Of a stretch of 64,000 nt of DNA, positions 23,554-32,121 are shown piece by piece. Under the pieces are notes generated by a model. It was given only the letters and a program-made list of their open reading frames with translations, searched no databases and had not been told where the DNA came from. Position 1 is the first letter of the stretch; each line of letters opens with the position of its first letter. The DNA comes from Paraburkholderia susongensis (GTDB lineage: Bacteria > Pseudomonadota > Gammaproteobacteria > Burkholderiales > Burkholderiaceae). Location: positions 124,001-188,000 of the forward strand of contig NZ_FXAT01000001.1 in the NCBI RefSeq assembly GCF_900177725.1, written 5' to 3'. The translations under genes and the position numbers were made by a program.

Positions 23554-24504
23554 TCATTCCTTTCGTATCTCGTTGGCCGCCTCCTTGAGACATTCGACAA
23601 ACAGCAGCTCGGCGCCCCGCAACGCGTCGACGCGCCAGTACGCGACAATTTCGGTGAGCGGTTCGAGCGGCGGCAACGGCAGGATGCGCATGTGGCCTCG
23701 CATGGCATGCAGGCGCGCCGTCGAGAGGGGCAGAATCGCGACGAATTCGCCACGCGTGAGCAGTGTGATGTTGAGCGAGAGCGCACTGGACTCGACATTG
23801 CTCGCGCCCGGCACGATGCCGTGCGCGGAGAGCGTCTCGATCAACGTGGCGTAGGCGGGCGAGCCGTGCAGAGGCGTGATCCAGCGGCAGCCGCGCAGGT
23901 CGTTCCATTCCACGGTCTTATCGAACTGCCCCAGAGGATGATGCGCACTCGCCACGAACACGAACGACTCGCTGTGCAGCGATTCCTGACGTAACTGCGT
24001 CTGCGCGGTTGCGACCCGGTTGCGGCCGATAGCGATGTCGAGCTCGCCCTCATCGAGCATTTTGATGAGCCGGTCCAGCGTCCCTTCGACGAACGACAGC
24101 GAAGCGGACGGCGCACGCCGCAGGAAAAGCTGCACGGCATCGGCGATCAATGGCTCGGGAATGGTCGCCACCGCGCCGAAGCGCAAATGACCGCCCGTAC
24201 CCGCCGCGAGCGCCTGCACGTCCCGGCGCGCCAATTCCAGCTGACGCAATATCTCGCGCCCGCTCGTCACGATCACCTCGCCGATACTCGTGAATTCCAG
24301 CGCATTGCCGACACGGTTCACGACGCTCACACCCATCGCCTGTTCGATTTCCGCAATCTGCCTGGAGATGGCGGGCTGCGTGACGTGAAAAGCCGTGGCT
24401 ACACGTGTAATTTGCCCGAGTTCGGCCAACGCGACGAGGATACGCAGATGCGGGAGCTTGAGGCCGCTGCGGAAGAACCGGTCGATGGAATCGTCGTTCT
24501 GCAT
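23554..24504 (-). CDS. LysR-family regulator, GbpR/GalR-like
   Basis: A 316-residue LysR regulator with the HTH at FRSGLKLPHLRILVALAELG through VTQPAISRQIAEIEQAMG (about residues 10-60). The RSGLKLPHLR start and GTGGHLRFGAVATIPEPLI linker are typical of the GbpR/GalR subgroup that controls sugar and sugar-acid catabolism. It is divergent from an SDR-IlvD/Edd dehydratase-MFS cluster, which fits this. An inverted repeat lies 20 bases before its start. The effector is probably a sugar or its lactone. Confidence 0.9.
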   Translation of the reverse strand: MQNDDSIDRFFRSGLKLPHLRILVALAELGQITRVATAFHVTQPAISRQIAEIEQAMGVSVVNRVGNALEFTSIGEVIVTSGREILRQLELARRDVQALAAGTGGHLRFGAVATIPEPLIADAVQLFLRRAPSASLSFVEGTLDRLIKMLDEGELDIAIGRNRVATAQTQLRQESLHSESFVFVASAHHPLGQFDKTVEWNDLRGCRWITPLHGSPAYATLIETLSAHGIVPGASNVESSALSLNITLLTRGEFVAILPLSTARLHAMRGHMRILPLPPLEPLTEIVAYWRVDALRGAELLFVECLKEAANEIRKE

Positions 24505-24523
24505 AGGGGGTTTTTCGTATTCG

Positions 24524-24543
24524 GCATAACCATTCGATTATGC
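24524..24543. promoter_or_regulatory. Inverted repeat GCATAA-N8-TTATGC, candidate LysR site
   Basis: Perfect 6-base inverted repeat 20 bases upstream of the LysR start and about 380 bases from the divergent SDR start. The ATAA/TTAT arms resemble sites of GbpR-type LysR proteins. It does not satisfy T-N11-A exactly (spacing is one base longer). Confidence 0.45.
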
Positions 24544-24732
24544 GCGATACCAAAAGAGTAATTTGCGGCGGCCCACCGGAGACAGCTACTCTTGGGGTTT
24601 CAAACCGATCCCCGATTTTGGCGCAGGCAAAGCATAACAAAGCCGGTCGAGATACGCCGCATGCCCCGACGCTCGTCGGGCGGCACCGGGGACAGCGCCG
24701 CAGAGACGCTATAGAGACGCCAAGGAGACGAC

Positions 24733-24894
24733 ATGAGTACCCGGTTATCCGGGCGGGACGCGCCGCACTCCGCCGCGTATCCCGCACTGCCCGCTCACCC
24801 TCTCCGTCGCTTTGTCGATCGCCGTCGCGCACGCACTGCATGTGTCCTTGCACATGTCGATGCGCACGCGGCAAAACGCAATCGCAAACGGTAA
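24733..24894 (+). CDS. Possible small ORF or leader peptide, 53 codons
   Basis: The frame has an unusually good ribosome-binding site (AAGGAG, 5-base spacing) and starts MSTRLSGRDAPHSAAYPALP, but the product is Arg/His/Ala-rich with no recognisable domain and ends in KRNRKR. It stops 28 bases before the SDR start. It could be a leader peptide of the sugar-acid operon or a relic; coding status is doubtful. Confidence 0.25.
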   Translation: MSTRLSGRDAPHSAAYPALPAHPLRRFVDRRRARTACVLAHVDAHAAKRNRKR

Positions 24895-24922
24895 CCCATT
24901 CATTGCATCGAGGATTCTCAAC

Positions 24923-25714
24923 ATGACGCATACCGCAGCGCCGGTCTGCACGATCACGGGCGCGGCAAGCGGCATCGGCGCCGCCACGGCCATGCGCTTC
25001 GCACGGGCGGGCTGGTCCGTCGCGATCGGCAATTTCGACGAAAGCACGCGGCACGATGCGCTCGCGGTCGAAGCCGAATGCCGTGCTCTCGGCGCGCAGA
25101 CGCTGGTGTTCGACGCCGACGTCGGCGACGCCGCCGCCTGCCGCCGTGCTATCGACACGATCGCCGACCGCTGGCGGCGCATCGACGCGCTCGTCAATTG
25201 CGCGGGGACGACACGCGCGATCCCGCATCACGCGCTCGACGACATCGACGCCGCCGAATTCGAGCGCGTCTACCGCGTCAACACCATCGGGCTCTTCCAG
25301 ATGACGCGCGCCGCCGCGCCTTTGCTGCGCGAGTCGGCGCAAGCGGCGCGCAGCACGAGCGTCGTGAATGTGTCGTCGCTCGCCGGGTTGAACGGCACCG
25401 GTTCGTCGATCGCATACGCAGCGTCGAAAGGTGCCGTCAACACCATGACTCTCTCTTTGGCTCGCTCGCTCGCGCCACACGTGCGTGTGAACGCGATCGC
25501 ACCCGGCATGGTCGACGACGGCCTGCTGCAGCGCACACTCCAACCCGAACAATATCGCGACGTGCTTGCACGCATGACCGGGAACTCTCCGCTCAAGCGC
25601 GTCTCACAACCAGCCGAAATTGCGGACCTCGCGTTTTTCCTCGTCGATCAGGCACCGGCTATCACAGGGCAGATCATCGCGGCCGAAAACGGTTTTCTGC
25701 TCACAACCGCATGA
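24923..25714 (+). CDS. SDR-family oxidoreductase of the sugar-acid cluster
   Basis: A 263-residue short-chain dehydrogenase with [10 protein letters not shown] (about residues 11-20), [12 protein letters not shown] (catalytic Ser) and YAASKGAVN (Tyr/Lys). I start at the ATG at 24923 (MTHTAAPV) after GAGGA with 8-base spacing; the longer frame from 24812 has no ribosome-binding site. Its stop overlaps an in-frame ATG of the dehydratase reading frame (ATGA). It probably oxidises an aldose or a hydroxy acid one step before or after the dehydratase in a non-phosphorylating sugar or sugar-acid route. Confidence 0.9.
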   Translation: MTHTAAPVCTITGAASGIGAATAMRFARAGWSVAIGNFDESTRHDALAVEAECRALGAQTLVFDADVGDAAACRRAIDTIADRWRRIDALVNCAGTTRAIPHHALDDIDAAEFERVYRVNTIGLFQMTRAAAPLLRESAQAARSTSVVNVSSLAGLNGTGSSIAYAASKGAVNTMTLSLARSLAPHVRVNAIAPGMVDDGLLQRTLQPEQYRDVLARMTGNSPLKRVSQPAEIADLAFFLVDQAPAITGQIIAAENGFLLTTA

Positions 25715-25785
25715 TCCCGAAAGCAACCGGTAAGCCGATCGAACAGGCGCTACAGGCAACGAATCGCCCTCACCTCGAGACGAAC

Positions 25786-27543
25786 ATGACAGACCTCCAC
25801 AAGCACCGCTCCCGGATGGTGACCGATGGCATCACGCGCGCGCCGCATCGCGCGTTCCTGCGCGCAACCGGGCTCGATGAAGCGTCGATGCAGAAGCCCT
25901 TCGTCGCCATCGTCGACACGTTTGGCGAGAACACACCGTGCTCGATGTCGCTGAACCAGGTATCCGACAATGTGCGCCTCGGCGTGGCCGCCGGCGGCGG
26001 CGTGCCGATCCGCGGCACGGCGATCTCGGTATCGGACGGCACGTCGATGAACCACGCGGGCATGCGCATGAGCCTTGTCTCACGCGAAGTGATCGCGGAC
26101 AGCGTCGAGCTCTTCGTGCGCGCGCACGGCTACGACGCGATCGTCGGCGTCGCCGGTTGCGACAAGACGCTGCCGGGCATGCTGATGGGCATGGTGCGCG
26201 TGAACGTGCCGGGCGTGTTCCTGTTCGGCGGTGCGATGCTGCCGGGCACAGCGCCCGGTGCCATTCCGGGCGGTGCGGGCCACGGACTGCAACGCCAGGC
26301 GACCATCCTCAATGCGATCGAGGCCGTCGGCGCGGCGCAGCGCGGTGACATCACGCGCACCGAACTCGACGCGATCGAGAAGCGCTGCACGCCGACGGCC
26401 GGCTCGTGTCCCGGCCAGTTCACCGCCAACACGATGGCGATGGTCGCCGAAACGCTTGGCCTCGCACCACTCGGCTCGGCGATGGTGCCGGCCGTCTACA
26501 GCGAGCGTATCGCCATCGCGCGGCGCGCCGGCGAAACTGTAATGCACGCCTTGCGCTGCGGCGGTCCACTGCCGCGTGATCTCGTCACCGTGAAGAGTCT
26601 CGAAAACGCCTGCGCGGCCGTGGCGGCAACGGGCGGTTCGACCAATGCCTGCCTGCACATTCCGGCAATCGCGCACGAGGCGGGTATCCGCTTCACGCTC
26701 GACGACGTCGAACGCGTGTTCGCACGCATTCCACTGATCGGCGATCTGCAGCCGGGCGGACGCTATCTCGCGCAGGACCTCCATCATGCAGGCGGCGTGC
26801 CCGCTGTGCTCAATGCGCTGCTGGCCGGCGGCCATCTGCACGGCGACGCGCTCACGCTCGCGGGCACGACGCTCGAGGAAGAACTGGCGCACTTCGATGG
26901 CCCTGACGGAGAAGTGGTGCGCACCTGTGACGCCCCGCTCTCGCATAACGGTGGCCTCGTGATTCTGCGCGGCAACCTTGCTCCCGATGGCGCGTGCCTG
27001 AAAATCGCCGGCCTGAAATCGCTGACGTTCACCGGCACCGCGCGCCTCTTCGAATGCGAGGAAGACTGCATGGCCGTGGTCGCGGCGCGCAGCTATCGTG
27101 AGGGCGACGTGCTCGTGATACGCAACGAAGGGCCACGTGGCGGACCCGGCATGCGGGAAATGCTGAGCGTGACGGCAGCGATTTACGGCCAGGGTATGGG
27201 CGAGAAAGTTGCGCTGCTCACCGATGGCCGCTTCTCGGGCGCAACGCGCGGCATGTGTATCGGCTACATCGGACCTGAGGCGGCCGCAGGAGGACCGATT
27301 GCGCTGCTGCGCGACGGCGACCGCATTCGCATCGACGCGCGCGAGGGCGTGCTGCACGTGGAACTTTCAGACGACGAAGTCGCGCTGCGCCGCGCGCAGA
27401 TGCCGCCGCTCGAGCCGAAGCGGCTGGCCGGCGTGCTCGAGAAATATGCGGCGCTCGTGCGGCCCGCGCATCTCGGCGCGGTGACGCATTCGGGCAATCT
27501 CGACTGGCCCTACGACGCCCCAACGCATGGGGATACCGCATGA
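25786..27543 (+). CDS. IlvD/Edd-family dehydratase (sugar-acid dehydratase type)
   Basis: A 585-residue iron-sulfur dehydratase. The cluster cysteines are seen in [17 protein letters not shown] and [13 protein letters not shown], and the SGATRG active-site motif is near the C-terminus (RFSGATRG). Family members are dihydroxyacid dehydratase (IlvD), phosphogluconate dehydratase (Edd) and arabinonate/xylonate/gluconate dehydratases. The neighbours (LysR of the GbpR type, SDR, MFS) favour a sugar-acid substrate over valine/isoleucine synthesis. I start at the ATG at 25786 ([15 protein letters not shown]), which matches the usual N-terminus; an ATG at 25711 overlapping the SDR stop would add 25 residues. 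Confidence 0.9.
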   Translation: MTDLHKHRSRMVTDGITRAPHRAFLRATGLDEASMQKPFVAIVDTFGENTPCSMSLNQVSDNVRLGVAAGGGVPIRGTAISVSDGTSMNHAGMRMSLVSREVIADSVELFVRAHGYDAIVGVAGCDKTLPGMLMGMVRVNVPGVFLFGGAMLPGTAPGAIPGGAGHGLQRQATILNAIEAVGAAQRGDITRTELDAIEKRCTPTAGSCPGQFTANTMAMVAETLGLAPLGSAMVPAVYSERIAIARRAGETVMHALRCGGPLPRDLVTVKSLENACAAVAATGGSTNACLHIPAIAHEAGIRFTLDDVERVFARIPLIGDLQPGGRYLAQDLHHAGGVPAVLNALLAGGHLHGDALTLAGTTLEEELAHFDGPDGEVVRTCDAPLSHNGGLVILRGNLAPDGACLKIAGLKSLTFTGTARLFECEEDCMAVVAARSYREGDVLVIRNEGPRGGPGMREMLSVTAAIYGQGMGEKVALLTDGRFSGATRGMCIGYIGPEAAAGGPIALLRDGDRIRIDAREGVLHVELSDDEVALRRAQMPPLEPKRLAGVLEKYAALVRPAHLGAVTHSGNLDWPYDAPTHGDTA

Positions 27544-27743
27544 ACGCGGCAGCGAGGACCGAGGAAGCGGCACCGTGCGTGCGTCTTTGCGGACCCGGAA
27601 AGATGGACCTGCCAATGGCTCACACATGCGGTCGAACGAGGCCTGGCTGACGCGGACATTTCGCAGATGGTGACGGTAGCGCCCGACTGAAGATGCACCG
27701 ATGTATGCATTGCAAAACGACATATAAGATCACGGAGACAAGC

Positions 27744-29051
27744 ATGCCAACACTCGAATCCACGCCCGCGCTCGGTGCTTCCGGTGAGCGCCTCACCGCG
27801 AGCCAATGGCGACTGCTCGTGCTCGCAAGCCTCGGCGGTGCGCTCGAGTTCTATGATTTCGTCGTCTACGGCGTATTCGCGCAGTTCATCGGCGCTGCGT
27901 TCTTCTCGATGCTCAATCCGATGATGTCGCTCGTGATGTCGTTCGCCGTTTTCGCCATCGGCTATCTTTCCCGGCCTATCGGCGGAATGGTGCTGAGCTG
28001 GTTCGGTGATCGCTATGGCAGGCGGCGCGTGTTCATCGTCTCGGTGATCGTCGTGTCGCTTTCGACAATCGGCATGGGCCTCGTTCCTACCTACGCGAGC
28101 TGGGGGCTCACGGCAACGTTCACGATGATCGGCCTGCGGCTGATTCAGGGCTTCTGCCTGGGCGGCGAGCTGCCGGGCTCGATCACCTATGTCGTCGAGA
28201 CGGTACCGCGGCGTGCGGGCTTCGTCTGCGGCATCGTGTTCTTCTTCGTGAATTCGGGCGTGCTGCTCGCGGCGAGCATGAACCTGTTCGTGCACGCGGT
28301 CCTCACACCCGCCGCGATACCCGTCTACGGATGGCGCATCGCCTTCGTGTTCGGCGGGTTGATCGGCTTGCTCGGCTTCTGGTTGCGCCGCAAGCTCGAA
28401 GAGACGCCCGAGTTTGCCCACATGAAGCATCTTGCGTCGAAGCATCCGTTCGCCGAACTATGGCGCGAGCACTGGCGCGCCGTGTTGGCCGGCGTGCTCA
28501 CGACAGCGGCAACGGCGGGCTACAACGGCCTGCTGTTCGCGCATATGCCGGCATACCTCGACAAGGTTCTCCACTACGACCCGCATGCGGCCGCCGTGGG
28601 TCAGAATGTTGCGCTCGCGACGGCATCGATCGGTATCCTGATCGTCGGATACATCGGCGACCGCGTGCCGCGGCGTTATCTGATGCGCGCGGGTGCCCTT
28701 ATTCTCGCCGTGCTTGCGCTGCCCTTTTACTCCGCACTCGTCGCGCGCAGCATCGATCTGATTCTGCTGATGTTCCTCGCCGGCCTGGGCGCGGCACTCG
28801 TCAGCGGCACGTTTGCATGCATCATCGCCGATATGTTTCCCACGCGCGTTCGCTTTAGCGGTGTCGCCATCGCGTTCAATCTGAGCTTCACGCTTTTCAG
28901 CGGCACGGCGCCGCTGATCGGCACATGGCTCATCAGCAGGACCGGCACGCCGGTGGCGCCGGCCTGGTTCATGATGGCGTGCGCACTCCTGACGTTTCTT
29001 GCCACCTTCCCTTTAAAGGCATTGAGTGGAAAAATTGGCGCTGCTGGATGA
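27744..29051 (+). CDS. MFS transporter, metabolite:H+ symporter (MHS) type
   Basis: A 435-residue carrier with about 12 helices. GGALEFYDFVVYGVFAQFIG in helix 1 and RPIGGMVLSWFGDRYGRRR in the 2-3 loop are typical of the sugar-porter-like MHS family (KgtP, ProP, citrate and dicarboxylate carriers). I start at the ATG at 27744 (MPTLEST) after GGAGA; the frame to 27693 is an extension without a site. It follows the dehydratase by 200 bases on the same strand and probably brings in the acid used by the SDR and dehydratase. Confidence 0.88.
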   Translation: MPTLESTPALGASGERLTASQWRLLVLASLGGALEFYDFVVYGVFAQFIGAAFFSMLNPMMSLVMSFAVFAIGYLSRPIGGMVLSWFGDRYGRRRVFIVSVIVVSLSTIGMGLVPTYASWGLTATFTMIGLRLIQGFCLGGELPGSITYVVETVPRRAGFVCGIVFFFVNSGVLLAASMNLFVHAVLTPAAIPVYGWRIAFVFGGLIGLLGFWLRRKLEETPEFAHMKHLASKHPFAELWREHWRAVLAGVLTTAATAGYNGLLFAHMPAYLDKVLHYDPHAAAVGQNVALATASIGILIVGYIGDRVPRRYLMRAGALILAVLALPFYSALVARSIDLILLMFLAGLGAALVSGTFACIIADMFPTRVRFSGVAIAFNLSFTLFSGTAPLIGTWLISRTGTPVAPAWFMMACALLTFLATFPLKALSGKIGAAG

Positions 29052-29214
29052 GATCCGCCTTCGAAGGGTCCCGGAAAAAGGACACCCTGACAGCAGGACT
29101 CTCCCGCTCCTTCCGGCTTTGTCCGTCTGAAGATGTTGCTGTGAACACAGCCGGCGGGAAAGCAGGCAACCAGTGGGCCCTGATTCCCGGTTAAAACAAC
29201 GAAGCGGAGCATGA

Positions 29215-29709
29215 ATGAACAGACGAGACTGGATTGCCCGTGGATTGACGGCATCAGCATGTGCCGCCTTACCCGCCTCCGGCGCGATGGCGTTTTCCGA
29301 TGGTAAGCCAGATGTTGTGATGCGCTTTGCGAAAGCGCTCAGTGAGCGCGACATCGACGCCTTCGCGGCCCTGTTCTCATCGAATTACGTGAACCATCAG
29401 TTCAGCGCCGCCAGCCCGCCATCCGCCGGGGGAACGGCAAAGGAGCTGACGGTCAGGCTGTTCCGCGCACGTATCGACGGCATGGCGGACCTTAAGGTAG
29501 TCGTCGACAAAGCATTGACAGAGGGTGACAGTTGCGCGGCCAACTTCACTTATGAAGGTACCCATACGGGTTTGTACATGGGTGTTCCGCCCACCGGCAG
29601 GCGTCTGCGGTTCTCGTCATGCGATATCTTCAGGATTAGCAATGGCTTGATCGTGGAGCACTGGGGCATGGGGGATATTGCCGGTTTGATGGCGCAGCTT
29701 AAGGGGTGA
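29215..29709 (+). CDS. Exported SnoaL-like (ester cyclase family) protein
   Basis: A 164-residue protein. Residues 1 to about 26 form a signal sequence with an RRDW start that could be a Tat signal, cut near GAMA. The mature part is a SnoaL/NTF2-type cone: FAKALSERDIDAFAALFSSNYVNH, then EGTHTGLYMGVPPTGRR and FRISNGLIVEHWG, typical of the ester cyclase family. Function is unknown; many such proteins are secreted by proteobacteria. GGAG lies 5 bases before the ATG. It follows the MFS gene by 163 bases and is convergent with a LysR gene. Confidence 0.82.
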   Translation: MNRRDWIARGLTASACAALPASGAMAFSDGKPDVVMRFAKALSERDIDAFAALFSSNYVNHQFSAASPPSAGGTAKELTVRLFRARIDGMADLKVVVDKALTEGDSCAANFTYEGTHTGLYMGVPPTGRRLRFSSCDIFRISNGLIVEHWGMGDIAGLMAQLKG

Positions 29710-29724
29710 CATGCATTAGCCATC

Positions 29725-30657
29725 TCAATGCATGCCCCCAGTTCCAAGTGTTGATGGATTTTGAATGCGTTCATAGAGCTGCGTCACCCAGTCGGCGAAT
29801 ACCCGCACCTTGGTACTGAGTTGGCGGCTTGGTGCATAGGAGATGTAGATATCCAGAGGCTTCGGCCGCCAGGCATCGAGAATAACCACGAGATCACCGC
29901 GCTCGACGGCGGCCCGCACCATGAAGTCAAGGGTGTGCACTATCCCGATGCCGGCCAGTGCCGCTGCCAGGTGGGCATTGCTTTCATTGACCATGACATT
30001 GCAGTGCGGATGAATCTCAAGTGGCTTGCCGTCATCGAGAAAATGCAGCGGCTGTATGACCCCGCTCTGCGCTGAGAAATAGCCCGCGACGGGAAAGCCG
30101 TCATCGAGGATTTGCTGCGGATGAGCCGGCACGCCATAGCGCGCCAGATAGGCTGGGCTGGCGCAAGTGGCCCAGGCGAGCGAACCGATCTTGCGGGAAA
30201 TCAGAGCGCCATCGTCCGCGGTGCTGCGAATGGCGCAATCGATGTTTTCGCCGATCACGTCGACAGTGCGATCGGTGACGCCAAGCTGCAACTGGATATC
30301 CGGATAGCGCGCGCAGAAATCAGGCAGCGCGGGAATCAGCAGGCCACTCGCCGTCGAGCCGCCAATGTCCACTCGCAGCCGGCCACGCGGGTTGGCTCGC
30401 GCACGGCCAAGGGTGGCCTCGACGTCGTCCAGCTCGGCCAGCAGATGTTTGGTGCGTTCGTAGTACGCCGCCCCGTCACTGGTCACGCTGACCCGTCGTG
30501 TACTGCGTTCAAACAGCTTCACCCCGAGATGTTTCTCCAGAAACTGGATCGACTTGCTCAGCGTTGCGTTGGGCATCTGCAGCGATTCCGCCGCGCGGCT
30601 GAAGCCGCCGGTTTCGACAACACGAGCGAACGCACGAATGGCCTGCAGGTGATCCAT
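29725..30657 (-). CDS. LysR-family regulator, divergent from SDR
   Basis: A 310-residue LysR regulator with the HTH MDHLQAIRAFARVVETGGFSRAAESLQMPNATLSKSIQFLE at the very N-terminus. The MDxLxAIRAF-type start is that of the CrgA/AaeR-like subgroup, which controls redox and quinone-linked SDRs among others. It is divergent from an SDR gene at 30800, its likely target. A TTC-N7-GAA element (30694-30706) in the spacer fits T-N11-A. Confidence 0.9.
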   Translation of the reverse strand: MDHLQAIRAFARVVETGGFSRAAESLQMPNATLSKSIQFLEKHLGVKLFERSTRRVSVTSDGAAYYERTKHLLAELDDVEATLGRARANPRGRLRVDIGGSTASGLLIPALPDFCARYPDIQLQLGVTDRTVDVIGENIDCAIRSTADDGALISRKIGSLAWATCASPAYLARYGVPAHPQQILDDGFPVAGYFSAQSGVIQPLHFLDDGKPLEIHPHCNVMVNESNAHLAAALAGIGIVHTLDFMVRAAVERGDLVVILDAWRPKPLDIYISYAPSRQLSTKVRVFADWVTQLYERIQNPSTLGTGGMH

Positions 30658-30693
30658 GGCGGTTTCCCCTGTCCCCTATGACTGGCGTATTTT

Positions 30694-30706
30694 TTCCAAT
30701 TGTGAA
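30694..30706. promoter_or_regulatory. Candidate LysR box TTC-N7-GAA
   Basis: Imperfect palindrome that satisfies T-N11-A, 37 bases before the LysR start and 93 bases before the divergent SDR start. Inner bases are not symmetric, so this is tentative. Confidence 0.3.
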
Positions 30707-30799
30707 TAAAGAAGTCACGAATGACCAGTTTATTCCTTTTCTGACCAGGCATAAATTGAACACCGTCACGCGGCATGTGCCGCTTTCCGGAGTTCTCTC

Positions 30800-31582
30800 A
30801 TGCAGATTTCAGACCTCACCAACCTTCACGCCGCGAGGCACACCGGCAAAATCGCCTTGATCACCGGGGGCAGCTCCGGCATCGGCCTCGCCACCGCGAG
30901 GCGCCTCGCCCGCGAGGGTGCGATCGTCTTCATCACCGGCCGTCGCCAGAGTGAATTGGACAAGGCCACGGCTGACATCGGGCACGGTGTCACGGCCATT
31001 CAAGGCGACGTTGCCGTGGCGGCGGACCTGGACCGTATCTTCACCACGATCAGGAATGCGCATGGACGCCTGGACATCCTGTTCGCCAATGCAGGCGGTG
31101 GCGAATTTGCCGCGCTTGGCACGATCACGGAAGCCCAGGTGGATAAATACTTCGGCATCAACGTCAAGGGCACGTTGTTCACCGTGCAGAAGGCGCTGCC
31201 ATTGATGGGCAAAGGCAGCGCCATCGTGGTGACCGGCTCGATCGCCGCTAACCAGGGCACGCCATCCTTCGGTGTCTACGCAGCGACCAAGGCCGCGCTC
31301 CGATCGTTCGTGCGCACCTGGGCCTCCGATCTCAAAGGCCGGGATATCCGCGTCAACCTCATCGCGCCCGGTGTGGTGGTCACGCCGGCCTACAAGTCCG
31401 AGTTGGGCATGAGCGAGCGGGATATCGAGCAATACCTCGTGGACGTAGCGAACCGCACGCCGCTCGGGCGTGCGGCAAGCGCGGACGAGATGGCGAAGGC
31501 CATGTCGTTTCTCGCTTCCGACGATGCGAGCTACATCACCGGTACGGAACTGGTGGTCGACGGCGGCATGACGCAGATCTGA
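30800..31582 (+). CDS. SDR-family oxidoreductase
   Basis: A 260-residue classical SDR: TGGSSGIGLA (about residues 23-32), ANAGGG, VVTGSIAANQG (catalytic Ser) and YAATKAALRS (Tyr/Lys), ending SYITGTELVVDGGMTQI. The RRQSELD stretch after strand 2 suggests NADP(H). It is divergent from a LysR gene and followed after 65 bases by a small NTF2-like gene on the same strand, a common LysR/SDR/SnoaL trio in Burkholderiaceae. The substrate is unknown. Confidence 0.9.
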   Translation: MQISDLTNLHAARHTGKIALITGGSSGIGLATARRLAREGAIVFITGRRQSELDKATADIGHGVTAIQGDVAVAADLDRIFTTIRNAHGRLDILFANAGGGEFAALGTITEAQVDKYFGINVKGTLFTVQKALPLMGKGSAIVVTGSIAANQGTPSFGVYAATKAALRSFVRTWASDLKGRDIRVNLIAPGVVVTPAYKSELGMSERDIEQYLVDVANRTPLGRAASADEMAKAMSFLASDDASYITGTELVVDGGMTQI

Positions 31583-31647
31583 ACGCGTACGAACGTGGAA
31601 GCTCGCTACCGCCGCAGCCCCGATCATCCATCATAGGAATCCTTATC

Positions 31648-32019
31648 ATGAACATGTCTCACACCATCCCGACCTTACTGCTTCGCAACCTCAGCGATGT
31701 TTTCGGCGAGATAGATCCCGTCCGCCGGCGCGCGGCACTCAAAGAACTCTTCCACGAGGACGCTGTCTTCTACGACCCCAAGCAGGGCGTATATCGCGGA
31801 CATGCCGCGATCGACCAGATAGCCGGTGCGATCAAGGCAACGCATCCCGACTTTCAGTATCAGCCGATCGCCGAACCGGAGACGACCGGCGACGGCGGCC
31901 GGGTCAAGTGGGTCTCCGGCACCCCGGGCAAGGCGCCGGAATATGCCGGCACCGACTTCATCATTGCGCGCGACGGCAAGATCGCTGCCGTCTACCTTTT
32001 CTTCGATCCGCTTCCCTGA
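31648..32019 (+). CDS. SnoaL/NTF2-like protein
   Basis: A 123-residue cytoplasmic cone-fold protein: RRAALKELFHEDAVFYDPKQGVYRGHAAIDQIAGAI then HPDFQYQPIAEPETTGDGGRVKW and FIIARDGKIAAVYLFFD. These features mark the nuclear-transport-factor-2/SnoaL superfamily, whose members are isomerases, hydratases or ligand binders. It follows the SDR gene on the same strand and may work on the same compound. AGGAA precedes the ATG. Confidence 0.8.
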   Translation: MNMSHTIPTLLLRNLSDVFGEIDPVRRRAALKELFHEDAVFYDPKQGVYRGHAAIDQIAGAIKATHPDFQYQPIAEPETTGDGGRVKWVSGTPGKAPEYAGTDFIIARDGKIAAVYLFFDPLP

Positions 32020-32121
32020 GGTGGGGGGCCGGACTTCGCCTTCGGCCCGCGGCGGAACCCTGCGAGAGTAGTCGTCGAGTTCCGGGGCCCAGCGGATTAC
32101 GACGCGCTGACTGCGCAAGTC

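Larger units (their letters stand above)
24505..24922. other. Divergent regulatory region between LysR and SDR genes
   Basis: A 418-base spacer. Near the LysR end it holds the GCATAA-N8-TTATGC repeat. In the right half, AAGGAG (24722-24727) with an ATG at 24733 opens a 53-codon frame of doubtful coding value. GAGGA at 24910-24914 serves the SDR gene. Confidence 0.55.

Noticed and set aside
24050..25552. 500-codon minus-strand frame across the LysR/SDR junction
   Set aside because: It would overlap both a LysR gene in another frame and the SDR gene in antisense; no domain, and it spans a regulatory spacer.
26080..27357. 425-codon minus-strand frame inside the dehydratase gene
   Set aside because: Antisense to the IlvD/Edd gene whose cluster cysteines and SGATRG motif are clear.
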